Made by a program: the position numbers and the translations under genes. The notes beneath the pieces were generated by a model. It had not been told where the DNA came from. It searched no databases and was given only the letters and a program-made list of their open reading frames with translations. This document shows, piece after piece, positions 50,591 through 60,284 of a stretch of DNA of 64,000 nt. This DNA comes from Desulfacinum hydrothermale DSM 13146 (GTDB lineage: Bacteria; Desulfobacterota; Syntrophobacteria; Syntrophobacterales; DSM-9756): NCBI RefSeq assembly GCF_900176285.1, contig NZ_FWXF01000006.1, positions 62,001 to 126,000 of the forward strand, in the 5' to 3' direction. How positions within the stretch are numbered: the stretch's first letter is position 1; each line of letters opens with the position of its first letter.

Positions 50591-53560
50591 TCAGGAATGG
50601 ATCCAGGCCAATCTGTTTTGAAACCAGCGAACGGCACGCTCCATGTTCCAATGATTCAGGATATGCTGGCGTGCCGCCCGGCCCCGTTGTAGCGCTTCGT
50701 CTCGGTTGTCAAAAACATGGCGCATCAGTTCCGCCGTGTGAGAGACGGACGGCTCGGCCAGCTTCTGGTCTCCAGCATAATAGGAGGTTTCTGCAGTCAA
50801 CTGAGAATCCGCAGGCCGCAACCCCTCCACATCGACCAGATAACTGTTGTCGTCATTCATGTAGTCCAGATGGCCGCCCCAGCGCGTGGCGATAACGGGA
50901 AGCTCCATGGCCATGGCCTCCATGTAAGGAAGTCCGAAGCCCTCCCCCCTGCTGGGTAGCACATAAGCATCCGCGGTGGCATACAGCGACGGCATGAACT
51001 TTTCGGGAATGAATTTATCGAGCAAAATGATCGGTGGCGTCTCCCTAGGGTCGACACCCAAGTTTCGAATATAGGTTTCCATTCGCTCTCTGATGGGAGG
51101 CTCCTTGATTTTGTAGGGATAGGTTCTAAGGATGAGACAAACATCTTCATCCGGCTCAAACGCCGAGAGATAGGCACGCAGGAGCACGTCCCAGCCCTTG
51201 CGATGAGTCCATTGAAATACGGACAAGAATGCAAAACCACGTCGATTCTTTATGCTGAGCGGGACAACACGACGCCGGTCATAAACGTTGGTATCGATAC
51301 TGGTGGGAAACACGTGGATCCGACTCGGATCCACGCCCCCCCGCGCGAAGGTCTCCCTGTTGAAGGTGCTGGGCACCCAAAGCTCATCCATCCCGTTACA
51401 GGCATCGGCCCATCCCGGAGGAAGGCTGTCGGTTTCAAAAGTCGTAATCCCCACATACGTATCAAAACCGGGGTTTGCTTCGCGCCAGGCTCTAAAAGCA
51501 TCGGTTCCGTCTTCTAAATTGGGTACGGCAAAGCATAGATATGCTCCTTGCCCTACTGGCTTTCGCATGAGTTCGTTCCACATGGCCATCTCTGATGGTG
51601 TTAAGTGGCGAACAAAAAGCTTATCCGGCGCCGTAGGCACAACGGACAAGAAAATTCTCGTTTGCTGCAAGGCTGCAATCACTTTTCGAGCATGAGATGC
51701 ATGTCCGTTGAAATTCCAAACAGGACTTTGCCACCTGATTCCCCGAAGGCCCTTGGAGCCTGTCGAGTACCCTGTCTTCCCTTCATCCGGTCGGTTTGGA
51801 AAAGCCAAGGGCCCACTCGTTTCCGTAGAAGAAAAACCACCCTCAAGCTCATGACGCCATTTCTGATAAAATCTTTGATAGCTTCGATGATTTAACCTAT
51901 TGATTTCAGATTGATCGGGCGATGACTTACCCTCGAAGTGAATCACGGTGCTCTCTGGGCAATAGATGATTTTCCTCCCCAGGCATCGAACCTTCAAGTT
52001 AAGATCTATATCCTCAAAGTACATATAATAGGATTGGTCGAAGCCACCCAATTTCTCAAAGAGATCTTTGCTGATAAGTAGGCACGCCCCGGTCACCGCT
52101 TCCACCTCTCTTTTTCGGTTCACCTCCGCAGCGGTGGATGGAGCACCGCGCCAAACATGAACGGGCCATGGGTAACGAAGGCCTTTTGACTCAATCCAGC
52201 GAAAAGCAATTCCGGCGTGTTGTATCGTCCCATCGGGATAAAGTAATTTGGCCCCGACAATCCCCACTTGGTCGTCTTGCCTGTAGGCTTCCACAAGAGC
52301 ATCCAACCAACCCGGAAGCACCACGGTGTCGTTGTTTAGAAAAACCAACAAGGAGCCACGCGCGGCACGTGCTCCCACATTGCATGCAACGGCAAACCCA
52401 CCATTTCGCTCTAGATGAATAATTTTGAGAAACGGGTAGCGCTTTTCCACTTTCTTCAGAAACATCCTTGTTTCGTCGGTGGATCCATTGTTCACAACCA
52501 CCACCTCGAAATCCGGTCCACCGGAACCGCACCGAGCGATGGACCTTAGGCACTTGTCCGTGTAAGCCAACTGGTTGTGAACTGGTATGACAATGGAACA
52601 CAAAGGTGCGCATGACTCCTTTTCGCCGTAAAACAACCCGGGGGCTTGGCCGGCTCCATCGTCCCTAAAGTGCCCCCGGTCCGCCTTCCCAAACGAACGG
52701 CGGTCGCGAGCAGGCATGTTTCCATCTCCGAAGGTGGTTTCAGAAAGAGAAACGGGATACTTGCCTCCACGTCCTTGAGCCGGAATGCGTCGCCCCCGTA
52801 TTGATCCCCAATCCTCGGTAGGACCGGCTTTTTTTTCGGCGCATTCTTTTAAGGCTTCATACAAGGCGAAGACGTGGGTCATACCATGGGGAATCTGCTT
52901 ATCGCATTTCTGGTGGTCATGATGCCTTAAATTTGTCCGGACAGTCTGTGCCGCATCCAATATCCTTCTACGAGATACAGATATCTGAGCCCATTGAAGC
53001 AACCCGGATAATTCCCCACAAGGATCTCTTAATACATCACCATATTCCAAAACATAAAAACTATCGTTCATAGCTTGGTATAATTGCATGTTATATATAT
53101 ACCACAACTGCATCCCGCGAATCAAATTCAATCCGTTACGGCGATTAAGGCTCTGCGCCACCTCCAAGGGATGCCGAAGTGGTACCACGACTTTTAGTTC
53201 GGGAGCCATCGTTTGCCAGAATCGTAGAGTAAGCGAATTACGGGGGTCCTTCCATCCCGAAAAAAAGCGAACTCTCAGCGGTGCAAGGAGTCGTTTCGCT
53301 TCCGCACGGATCGGCTCCAGGTGAGCACTGTGAACCCAGTCTTTGTCCGTGTCAGGAGGATCCATCCAAGATCCTCCTAGGGATGCCAACAGACGATCAT
53401 TAACTTCCACAAAGCCCCTGTTTTCCCAGAAACCTTGCGGGTTGTCGGGTTGCGGCGGCAGAAGATCATGTTCTCTGCCCAAATACATCCCACAAATGTG
53501 TAAGAGACGCGTAATCATCGATGTGCCGGATCGATGCATCCCGGCGATACAAAATAGCAT
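50591..53560 (-). CDS. sulfotransferase-GT2-GT4 fusion protein
   Basis: The 989-residue product combines three modules. Residues 1-270 resemble a sulfotransferase: a PAPS-type P-loop GMHRSGTSMITRLL, and WKDPRNSLTLRFW. Residues ~325-580 are GT2: CSIVIPVHNQLAYTD, LVFLNNDTVVLPGWLDALV. Residues ~615-989 are GT4: FAFLSVFQWTHRKGWDVLL, EGFGLPYMEAMAMELPVI. The GT4 part is close to the first module of the preceding gene, pointing to duplication. The ribosome site GGGAGG is well placed. It likely builds and sulfates a glycan on flagellin or the cell surface. Confidence 0.82.
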   Translation of the reverse strand: MLFCIAGMHRSGTSMITRLLHICGMYLGREHDLLPPQPDNPQGFWENRGFVEVNDRLLASLGGSWMDPPDTDKDWVHSAHLEPIRAEAKRLLAPLRVRFFSGWKDPRNSLTLRFWQTMAPELKVVVPLRHPLEVAQSLNRRNGLNLIRGMQLWYIYNMQLYQAMNDSFYVLEYGDVLRDPCGELSGLLQWAQISVSRRRILDAAQTVRTNLRHHDHQKCDKQIPHGMTHVFALYEALKECAEKKAGPTEDWGSIRGRRIPAQGRGGKYPVSLSETTFGDGNMPARDRRSFGKADRGHFRDDGAGQAPGLFYGEKESCAPLCSIVIPVHNQLAYTDKCLRSIARCGSGGPDFEVVVVNNGSTDETRMFLKKVEKRYPFLKIIHLERNGGFAVACNVGARAARGSLLVFLNNDTVVLPGWLDALVEAYRQDDQVGIVGAKLLYPDGTIQHAGIAFRWIESKGLRYPWPVHVWRGAPSTAAEVNRKREVEAVTGACLLISKDLFEKLGGFDQSYYMYFEDIDLNLKVRCLGRKIIYCPESTVIHFEGKSSPDQSEINRLNHRSYQRFYQKWRHELEGGFSSTETSGPLAFPNRPDEGKTGYSTGSKGLRGIRWQSPVWNFNGHASHARKVIAALQQTRIFLSVVPTAPDKLFVRHLTPSEMAMWNELMRKPVGQGAYLCFAVPNLEDGTDAFRAWREANPGFDTYVGITTFETDSLPPGWADACNGMDELWVPSTFNRETFARGGVDPSRIHVFPTSIDTNVYDRRRVVPLSIKNRRGFAFLSVFQWTHRKGWDVLLRAYLSAFEPDEDVCLILRTYPYKIKEPPIRERMETYIRNLGVDPRETPPIILLDKFIPEKFMPSLYATADAYVLPSRGEGFGLPYMEAMAMELPVIATRWGGHLDYMNDDNSYLVDVEGLRPADSQLTAETSYYAGDQKLAEPSVSHTAELMRHVFDNRDEALQRGRAARQHILNHWNMERAVRWFQNRLAWIHS

Positions 53561-53966
53561 GACCCATACCTCCCATTGTTTTGGTACTTGAACATGACAA
53601 AGTCAGCGGTCGGCAAGGGAGAAAATCCGATTCTTCAAACTTGCTGCTCGCTGTTTTGTTTGCCAGCAGCACAGAATGTAAAAGACGACCACGGCGACCT
53701 CCTTGCACTTCCGAAGCAAGGATTTTAGGTGCTATTCGATTGCGAGGATTCAGCCATACATTTTTCATGCCAACCAATTCGACTGGACCACCAATTTGGA
53801 ATAACAAAAAGGTTTTGTCTTAGTTCAGCGTGTAAGGGAATTTTCCTGTACCCAAACAACATAGCTATATTGGCCTATTACCTTACTCCGTGAGTTTGCG
53901 CATATACATCCCACTATCTTAGCGAATACATCCTATTGAATGTAACCCTTTTTTATGTTATATGGT
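53561..53966. other. 406-nt AT-rich intergenic region
   Basis: This separates the glycosyltransferase cluster (minus strand) from the IS1380 element. It should hold the promoter of the cluster, but no clear promoter consensus was seen and no gene was recognised. Confidence 0.4.
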
Positions 53967-55396
53967 CCCCTGTCACATTTTCACCCGGCAGGTGCACTTA
54001 TGAAGAAAATTGAGATCGAACAATCTTCGAAGGCCTTCTACAGCGGGCAGGCTTGGCCCTTGTGGGGAATCTGATCAACGGGTACACGAGTCTGTGCGAG
54101 CGGTTGGAAAAGGAAGTTACAGGACGGTCGATGATCTCACACGCGGATGTGGTCAAGACCTACTTGGACCTTCTGTGTCTGGGCAAGAGTGACTTTGAAG
54201 CCGGTGCGGGCGTTTCCAGCGATGACTGGTTCAAAGAGGCTCTGGACATTCAGAAGGTTCCTTCGCAAGAAACCATGCGGCAACGTTTGGACAAGCACGC
54301 GAGTGTTTTCGAACGCCTTGCCAGCTTAAGTAACATAGAACTGCTTGAGAGGATCCAGGTTCCCGTGACAGCTCTTTCCACGGGGCACGTGCCTTTGGAC
54401 CTGGATGTTTTCTGCCTGGACAATTCCGACACAAAGAAAGAAGGAGTTTCGCGGACGTACCAGGACTATGACGGATATGCGCCGATCGGGGCCTACCTTG
54501 GCCAGGAGGGATGGTGTGTGGGCCTGGAGCTTCGCCCTGGGTCTCAGCATTCTCAGAGCGGATTTGTTGACTTTTTGCGCAAGACGTTGCGGCATGCCCG
54601 CAAGGTTACCCGCAAGCCCCTGCTGGTGCGAACGGACGCGGCTCATGATGCCCTGGAAACGCTTGTGGAGCTTCGCCGACATCCCAAGGTGAGCTTCATC
54701 ATCCGATGGAATCCGCGCAGGGCGGACATCCTTTCCTGGCGTGATCGGGCGTTCAGGGAAGGCCGTGTGTGTGAACCCCGGGCTGGCAAGAAAGTGGCGA
54801 TCTTCAGCACGTGGGTAACGCGACACCATGAAGAGAGGACCTATCGGTTTTGGCTGGTGATCCGGGTGACCGAGAGGATATCGGATAGCAAGGGACAAAT
54901 CTTGATCCGGCCTGATATCAATCTGGAGGGCTGGTGGACGTCGCTTTCCGTCCCTGAAGATGAAGTAATCCGGTTGTACGAGAAGCGGGGTCTGAGTGAG
55001 CAGTTTCACAGTGAGATCAAGTCCGACTTGGACTTGGAACGATTGCTGTCTGGAAAGTTTGCCACTAATGCGCTGGTGCTGACCCTGGGCGGATTGGCTT
55101 ACAACATATTGCGCATCCTGGGCCAAACCGGGCTACTGGCCCATTTTTCGCCTGTACGGCATCGGGCCAAGCGGCGTCGCATAAAGACCGTGATGCAGGA
55201 GCTGATCTATCTGGCAGCGCGTGTGATCCGGAGCGGTCGTCGGCTGAAGCTGCAGTTTGGTCGGCATTGTCCCGCTTTTCACGCTTTTCGAAGTGTTTAT
55301 CTCAAATTTTGTCCAGCGTAGGGATCGCCGCCGCAAAAGCCTGAAAGCTCCTTCGGCCATAAGGGGGTGCGGTGTGTTCGAAAATGTCTGAGATGG
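53967..55396. mobile_element. IS1380-family insertion sequence
   Basis: The limits are set by candidate imperfect inverted ends: CCCCTGTCACATTTTC (53967-53982) and, on the other strand, CCATCTCAGACATTTTC (55380-55396), sharing the ACATTTTC core. It carries one transposase gene. The ends are approximate and no target duplication was verified. Confidence 0.55.
54000..55321 (+). pseudogene. IS1380-family transposase, frameshifted near its 5' end
   Basis: The open part (54053-55321) encodes 422 residues with IS1380 DDE features: LDLDVFCLDNSDTKKEG, DGYAPIGAYLGQEGWCVGLE, LLVRTDAAHDALETL and YEKRGLSEQFHSEIKSDLDL. The natural start ATG at 54000 begins MKKIEIEQSS, then one base is missing; adding a base after TCTTC rejoins EGLLQRAGLALVGNLINGY. 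Downstream in-frame starts (TTG 54053, GTG 54062) could still give a product lacking about 17 residues, so activity is not excluded. Confidence 0.8.
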
Positions 55397-55513
55397 CATC
55401 GTCATGAGGGCTTTTCAGTCCTTGAAAAGGCGATGACCCGAAAAAGTAATGCCCCCAAATGAGTTCCGAATACATGCAATTAAGTTCATTCAATCGTAGT
55501 TCATTGATTCAGC

Positions 55514-55975
55514 TCATTCACCTAACCAATCACTGCAATCCCAGTCAAGCTCACGCTCTATGCCTTTTATCTCATACTCAAAAATTGACCGAAGATATTC
55601 CCTTTCTTTATCATTCATTTTTGATGTATAGGGTCGAGAATGGACTTCTCTGGTATTGACGTTCTTAAAAGTATCCACCTCAAGCAAGTGGCATACCTCC
55701 CTAAGAGCCTCGTTTGGTTGATATTTCTGGTACTCATGTTTAATAACCAAAACTTTGTCCTTTCGAAAGAATCGCCAGAGCCTTCTTAGTTGTTCTAAAT
55801 AGTATCCTCGATCAACATACGAAAAAACCCTGTGCTGGTATGGTAGCGCTTCACGGCACCTTTGTTGTTCATTCTGTATCGCATCCCAGAACCGCAAACT
55901 TTCTCCTAAATTGAGCGATTTGGGAGCAAAAATCCCACCTAATGGGCTAAAGGTATGGTATAGTGAAGTTATTCA
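55514..55975 (-). pseudogene. sulfotransferase C-terminal fragment
   Basis: The minus-strand frame from about 55975 reads LYHTFSPLGGIFAPKSLNLGE, then SLRFWDAIQNEQQRCR and YLEQLRRLWRFFRKDKVLVI. It ends in REYLRSIFEYEIKGIERELD, matching the C-terminal half of PAPS-dependent sulfotransferases. There is no start codon and the 5' P-loop part is missing: the frame breaks where transposase debris begins. The gene was probably cut by insertion events. It resembles the sulfotransferase module at 50591-53560 only in type. Confidence 0.6.
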
Positions 55976-56022
55976 GGCAACACATACTGCACACGTTTAA
56001 CCCAAAAGGTGGGAGATTGAAT

Positions 56023-56200
56023 ATGAGCCATAGCACGGGAGCGACGAATAGTAAAGCGACAATCGATGGCGTGGAAGTGACCAAGGAGACGATCACCGGG
56101 CGGGGTGGTTTGAGTCTGTTTGTCCGCTATCTTCGCAACATCCAGATCTTCCCGCAGGTCGATACTTTTTTCGGCTCCATGCGTCCCAGTCGCACGGAAT
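56023..56200 (+). pseudogene. N-terminal fragment of an IS1380-like transposase
   Basis: This ORF reads MSHSTGATNSKATIDGVEVT, then ITGRGGLSLFVRYLRNI and a short FFGSMRPS segment, the typical start of DDE-type IS1380-like transposases. It breaks off at a possible IS end at 56201. Confidence 0.6.
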
Positions 56201-56221
56201 GTGTCAATGAAAATGAGACAC
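56201..56221. repeat. possible IS terminal sequence
   Basis: GTGTC and GACAC (56201-56205 and 56217-56221) form an inverted pair around an 11-nt spacer exactly where the transposase frame is interrupted. It could be one end of a further insertion. No matching second end was found. Confidence 0.3.
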
Positions 56222-56401
56222 CTCCGGTAAAATGCTAGACTCTTACAGCGTCGCTCGAAGGCTTGTTGATCCAGACGCCCTACGGGCCCCTTCCGTTACC
56301 CCCATTCCTACCCTTGTTTGCCGATTCTGAACTGATGTCATCCGATCCTCTCTCCTACCCGCCCAACTCAAATTTAACAAGGAGTAGGTGACTCACCTTC
56401 A

Positions 56402-56577
56402 TTGGCACAGAGGGCAAAGCGCCAGCGCCCAAGAACGGTTCCTGAGCGGCTGACGCGAGCACCACCACGGGTGACCCGCGGGGGCCGTCGTCTGAAGATC
56501 CAATTCAGTTGGCATTGTGTCCTGCCTTATGGCTTTCGCAGCGTCTGTCTCAGCTTTTGCCCAGCGCAGAAATCACG
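56402..56577 (+). pseudogene. C-terminal fragment of an IS1380 transposase
   Basis: The frame reads QRAKRQRPRTVPERL, GGRRLKIQFSWHC and FRSVCLSFCPA. This parallels the C-terminus of the IS1380 transposase at 55150-55321 (HRAKRRRIKTV, GRRLKLQFGRHC, FRSVYLKFCPA). Only the last ~55 residues remain. Confidence 0.6.
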
Positions 56578-56609
56578 GAGCAGAAGCCCGGAAGTTCTCC
56601 CCCCATAGT

Positions 56610-57889
56610 TCTTTTCCGATCGTGCTATCACTCGGTATTACTTCCCATCATCTCTTAGCACTTCCCATGCCAGAAACACCTTTTCGCGCAATTCGGTCCG
56701 GCAGTCCATGACACCATCGTCCGACCCCTTGAAATCACTTGGATCCCACCGACGTCATCACTTGCGCTATTGGGATAGGAAAATCATTGCCCATGCGGAC
56801 TAAGGAGACAGCGGCCAATGAACAGACAAGGTCCGGCTGGACCCCTGCGACATCATCGATATTTCGCTTGCTGAAACCATGTGCATCAGAAGTATTTTGA
56901 CGCGCTCGATAAATTGATCCGACTGCAATCCCTCCCAGCAAAGAAGCGCTGAGGTCCTTCCGTTCGCAAGATGGAGACGCTTGAAGCATGACCGCAAGGA
57001 CGGTATGTAACGATAGGGGCGACAAAGGGACCGGCCGATTATTTGCGAGCGTCGAGGTGCTGCGGCGGTTGCCGGCTTTCTCCGCCTCCAAGAACGCGTC
57101 TCGTACTGGAAAATGCGATGAACCTAGGGACAAAAAATCCCCCAAGGGCGGGAAAATGCCTCCATTTCCTCGAATGGACGAAAAACATCAAGGGCCGAAG
57201 GATTTGGCAGCCCCATGTCAAACTGATGACATCCCGGTTCTCCCTGCCTCGGGATGCCTGGGCTGGGAGGCATGGGAGTGGGTTCAAGGGATACCGTGAT
57301 GTTCTCGGCCTGGCCTTCCGATTTGGACAGGGGTGAAAAGGCTTATCCTGCAGGCTCTTTTCCGGTTCGGCTGATGGTGGTGTCGGCTTTGGAAGCCTTG
57401 CTGGATTCGGGCCGCCGCAGAACGCCCAAGGGGTTGGGCGCAAGGGCCAGTGAAGATAGGGAGATCGCTCGGCGGATGGAGGCGAGCGGCGGCTTTACCT
57501 CCCGAGAAGCCCATTAACGCCAAACACTGGCAGATTGCAGAAACGGCTCCAGAGGCGCGCCGAACGCCTGGACGAAGCACCTTGGGAAGGCTCTTTAGCA
57601 AAAACTCTTCCCAACCAAGAATCCTCTAAGGCTGTTGTCGGAACACGGCTTCTGGCCGGGAGAGCAGGACTCATATTTACGCCCGAGGCGAAACGGAGAT
57701 CCAGGCTCCAGGGAAGATTCTTGTGGCACTTCCATTCAGATGAGCTTTCAGGCCTTTGACCCGCCGGCCCGTGTGCAGGGGCACAACATGGAGGTGGATC
57801 TTGCTTTTGGCGTAACCGGAGCCAACGGTTGACATCCACATCCATTAGGGAGGAAGATTTATTTTCTTGTTGCAGCATGGCCCGGTTGT
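56610..57889. other. 1.28-kb region with no recognised gene
   Basis: Short frames on both strands (for example minus 56735-57145 and plus 57254-57517) look partly protein-like but lack start sites, motifs or a family resemblance I can name. Given the flanking transposase debris, this is probably decayed sequence. A promoter for the plus-strand glycosyltransferase at 57923 should lie at its right end. Confidence 0.5.
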
Positions 57890-57922
57890 TTGGATTTGTG
57901 GCATCTGGCGGAAATGCACACC

Positions 57923-58975
57923 ATGAAAGACCCACGACCTCCCAGCCCTCCCCAGCCAGCCGTGTGGTTTCCTGCCGTGCGCGCCGGAAGCGGCACGGAC
58001 GTCTTCACAGAGCGGCTGGCCGAAGGTCTCAACGCGCGTGGGATCCGCGCCCAGATCACCTGGCTGCCGCTTCGGGCCGAGTACGCGCCTTGGACCGTCC
58101 CCAAGCCCAAACCGCCCGCCTGGGCCAATATCGTCCACGCCAACTCCTGGCTGCATCCCCGCTTTTTGCCGCGCGACCTGCCGCTCATCACCACTTTGCA
58201 TTTTTGCGTTCACGACCCGGCACTGGCACCCTACAAACGGCTGGCGCAGCGACTCTACCACGCGGTTTGGATCAAACAGGTTGAAGCTTCGCACCTCGCC
58301 CGCGCCGCGTGCATCGTGGCCGTCAGCCGCTATACCGCACAGGCGGCCCAAAGAGCCTTTGGGATTGAAGGCATCCAAGTGATTTACAACGGGGTCGATA
58401 CGACGCGCTTCCATCCCGCCACTAGGCAAGAGCCGAACCGCCCCTTTCGTCTGCTCTATGTGGGCAACTGGAGCACCCGCAAAGGCGTGGATCTGCTCGC
58501 GCCAATCATGGAACAGCTGGGTAACGATTTTGAACTGCTCTACACCGCCGACCGCAACAGGGCACACGAACGCTTTGCATTGCCGCCCAACAGCCGCTGC
58601 CTGGGGCGACTGTCCGGCGAGGCCCTGATCACCGCCTACCAACAGGCCGATGCCCTGCTGTTTCCGTCGCGACTGGAAGGTCTGCCGCTGACCGTCCTCG
58701 AAGCGCAATCCTGCGGCCTGCCGGTGATCGCCGCGCGCAGCTCATCTCTTCCTGAAGTCGTGAAGGACGATGCCACCGGCCTTTCGTGCCCGCAGGACGA
58801 CATTCACGCATTTGTAAGCGCTGCGCGCAAGCTGGCAAATAACACCGATTTCTGGCGCCGTATGCATGTGGCTGCGAGGGAACGCGCTGAGACTGTCTTT
58901 AGCCTGGGAATGATGCTCGACCGGTATATGGAGATATACCGCAGCGTACTCGCCGATGCTCCAACCGCCCTATAA
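57923..58975 (+). CDS. GT4 glycosyltransferase
   Basis: The 350-residue product has a GT-B fold: N-terminal FPAVRAGSGTDVFTERLAEG with the loop typical of GT4, then FRLLYVGNWSTRKGVDLL and the donor motif EGLPLTVLEAQSCGLPVIAA. It transfers a sugar in cytosolic glycan assembly. In-frame ATGs at 57890, 57914 and 57923 are possible; 57923 is placed behind a GGCGG. It is the only plus-strand gene in the second glycan locus. Confidence 0.86.
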   Translation: MKDPRPPSPPQPAVWFPAVRAGSGTDVFTERLAEGLNARGIRAQITWLPLRAEYAPWTVPKPKPPAWANIVHANSWLHPRFLPRDLPLITTLHFCVHDPALAPYKRLAQRLYHAVWIKQVEASHLARAACIVAVSRYTAQAAQRAFGIEGIQVIYNGVDTTRFHPATRQEPNRPFRLLYVGNWSTRKGVDLLAPIMEQLGNDFELLYTADRNRAHERFALPPNSRCLGRLSGEALITAYQQADALLFPSRLEGLPLTVLEAQSCGLPVIAARSSSLPEVVKDDATGLSCPQDDIHAFVSAARKLANNTDFWRRMHVAARERAETVFSLGMMLDRYMEIYRSVLADAPTAL

Positions 58976-59090
58976 ATTGCGACCCGATACAGAGTGGCGG
59001 AATTGAAAGAGCCAATTAAAGAGGCCAGAGCCAGCGGATTTTGTTCCTTTTTCAGATCGCCCCTGGGGTTGAAGACAATTTTGGAGGGGC

Positions 59091-60284
59091 TCAATTGGCC
59101 GCCCCAATCGTTTCGCCAATAACCCGTTCCACCTCACGCACCACTCGGTCCAGCGTGAAATGGCACAGCGCCCTTTCCCGGCCCGCCGCTGCCAGGCGGG
59201 CGGCCAAATCTCTGTCTCTCAACACGCGCTCCAGTGCCGACGCCAACGCAGGCGCATCGTTCGGCGGCACCAGCAGACCGCTCACGCCATCTTCTACCAG
59301 TTCCGGTACGCCGCCAACCGCAGTCGCCACCAATGGCGCTTCCGAATGCAATGCCTCCAGCACCACCCTTGGACATGGATCGAACTCAGTGGACGGATGC
59401 GCAACCACATCCACCGCCCGCATCAGGGCCGGCACATCGTCGCGATGACCGAGAAAATGCACCCGCCCCGTCAAACCCAGTCGATCAACCCGCGAGCGCA
59501 AGTCCGCCTCGTAATCCGATTCACCGAAGAACGCGCCGCCGACCAGGGCAACATGGGCCTCTGGCAAGTGCGCCAGGGCATCGATCAAAACGGCTTGGCC
59601 CTTCCATCTCGTGAGACGACCAAAGCAGCCGATCAACGCCACATCCAGCGGCAAGCCAGCGCTGCGCCTCACCGCCGCGGGATCGACGGGCTGTGCATAA
59701 CGGGATGGATCGAGCCCGTTGTGAATGACAATCGGCAAATCCGGCCTGCCCCCAGCAGCGATCAATGTGTCGGCCGACGCCTGCGACACGCTGATCACCC
59801 GCGACGCGTAGCGGTTTAGCAAATGCACGAGCAGGCTTTCCGATAGCCGCGCGCGCATTGGAAGCGTCCGCGGTGTGAGCATCGCATCCCGCTGATGCCA
59901 AATTAAGGGCCGACGCGCCCGGCGTGCCGCAAGCGCTCCAAACAACAAGGCCTTTTTGGAATTCACATACACCACATCGAAACGGCGTGCCTCCGCAGTC
60001 AATTTACCGACAATCCCCCGTAAACGGCGCACAGCCCACAACCTACTCAGAAGTGAAGTCTCACTTCCAAGTGAAAGTAATTGATCGGTATTAGGCATGA
60101 CCGTTACCGATACATGTTTCTGTTGCAGTTTTTCTACCAACGACCCTGGTGATAAAAGAAAGACATGCGCCTTGACTGAAAGCCGCCTCAGTAACGCTTC
60201 CAAGGAATTCTGTCCACCGCCCATCTGGCCACTGTGATCAACAAACAGCACCCGCGGTTGTTCATTACAATGTAACAAGCTCAT
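59091..60284 (-). CDS. GT4 glycosyltransferase
   Basis: The 397-residue product has VLFVDHSGQMGGGQNSLEAL at the N-terminus, VALIGCFGRLTRWKGQAVLI opening the second Rossmann domain, and FDPCPRVVLEALHSEAPLVA as the E-x7-E region. GT4 retaining enzymes of this type build capsule, O-antigen or exopolysaccharide. Its ATG overlaps the stop of the upstream gene by 4 nt (ATGA), so the two are coupled. Confidence 0.88.
   Translation of the reverse strand: MSLLHCNEQPRVLFVDHSGQMGGGQNSLEALLRRLSVKAHVFLLSPGSLVEKLQQKHVSVTVMPNTDQLLSLGSETSLLSRLWAVRRLRGIVGKLTAEARRFDVVYVNSKKALLFGALAARRARRPLIWHQRDAMLTPRTLPMRARLSESLLVHLLNRYASRVISVSQASADTLIAAGGRPDLPIVIHNGLDPSRYAQPVDPAAVRRSAGLPLDVALIGCFGRLTRWKGQAVLIDALAHLPEAHVALVGGAFFGESDYEADLRSRVDRLGLTGRVHFLGHRDDVPALMRAVDVVAHPSTEFDPCPRVVLEALHSEAPLVATAVGGVPELVEDGVSGLLVPPNDAPALASALERVLRDRDLAARLAAAGRERALCHFTLDRVVREVERVIGETIGAAN

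Noticed and set aside
56735-57145. 136-residue minus-strand ORF as a real gene
   Set aside because: It has no ribosome site, recognisable domain or supporting neighbours, and it lies amid transposase debris.
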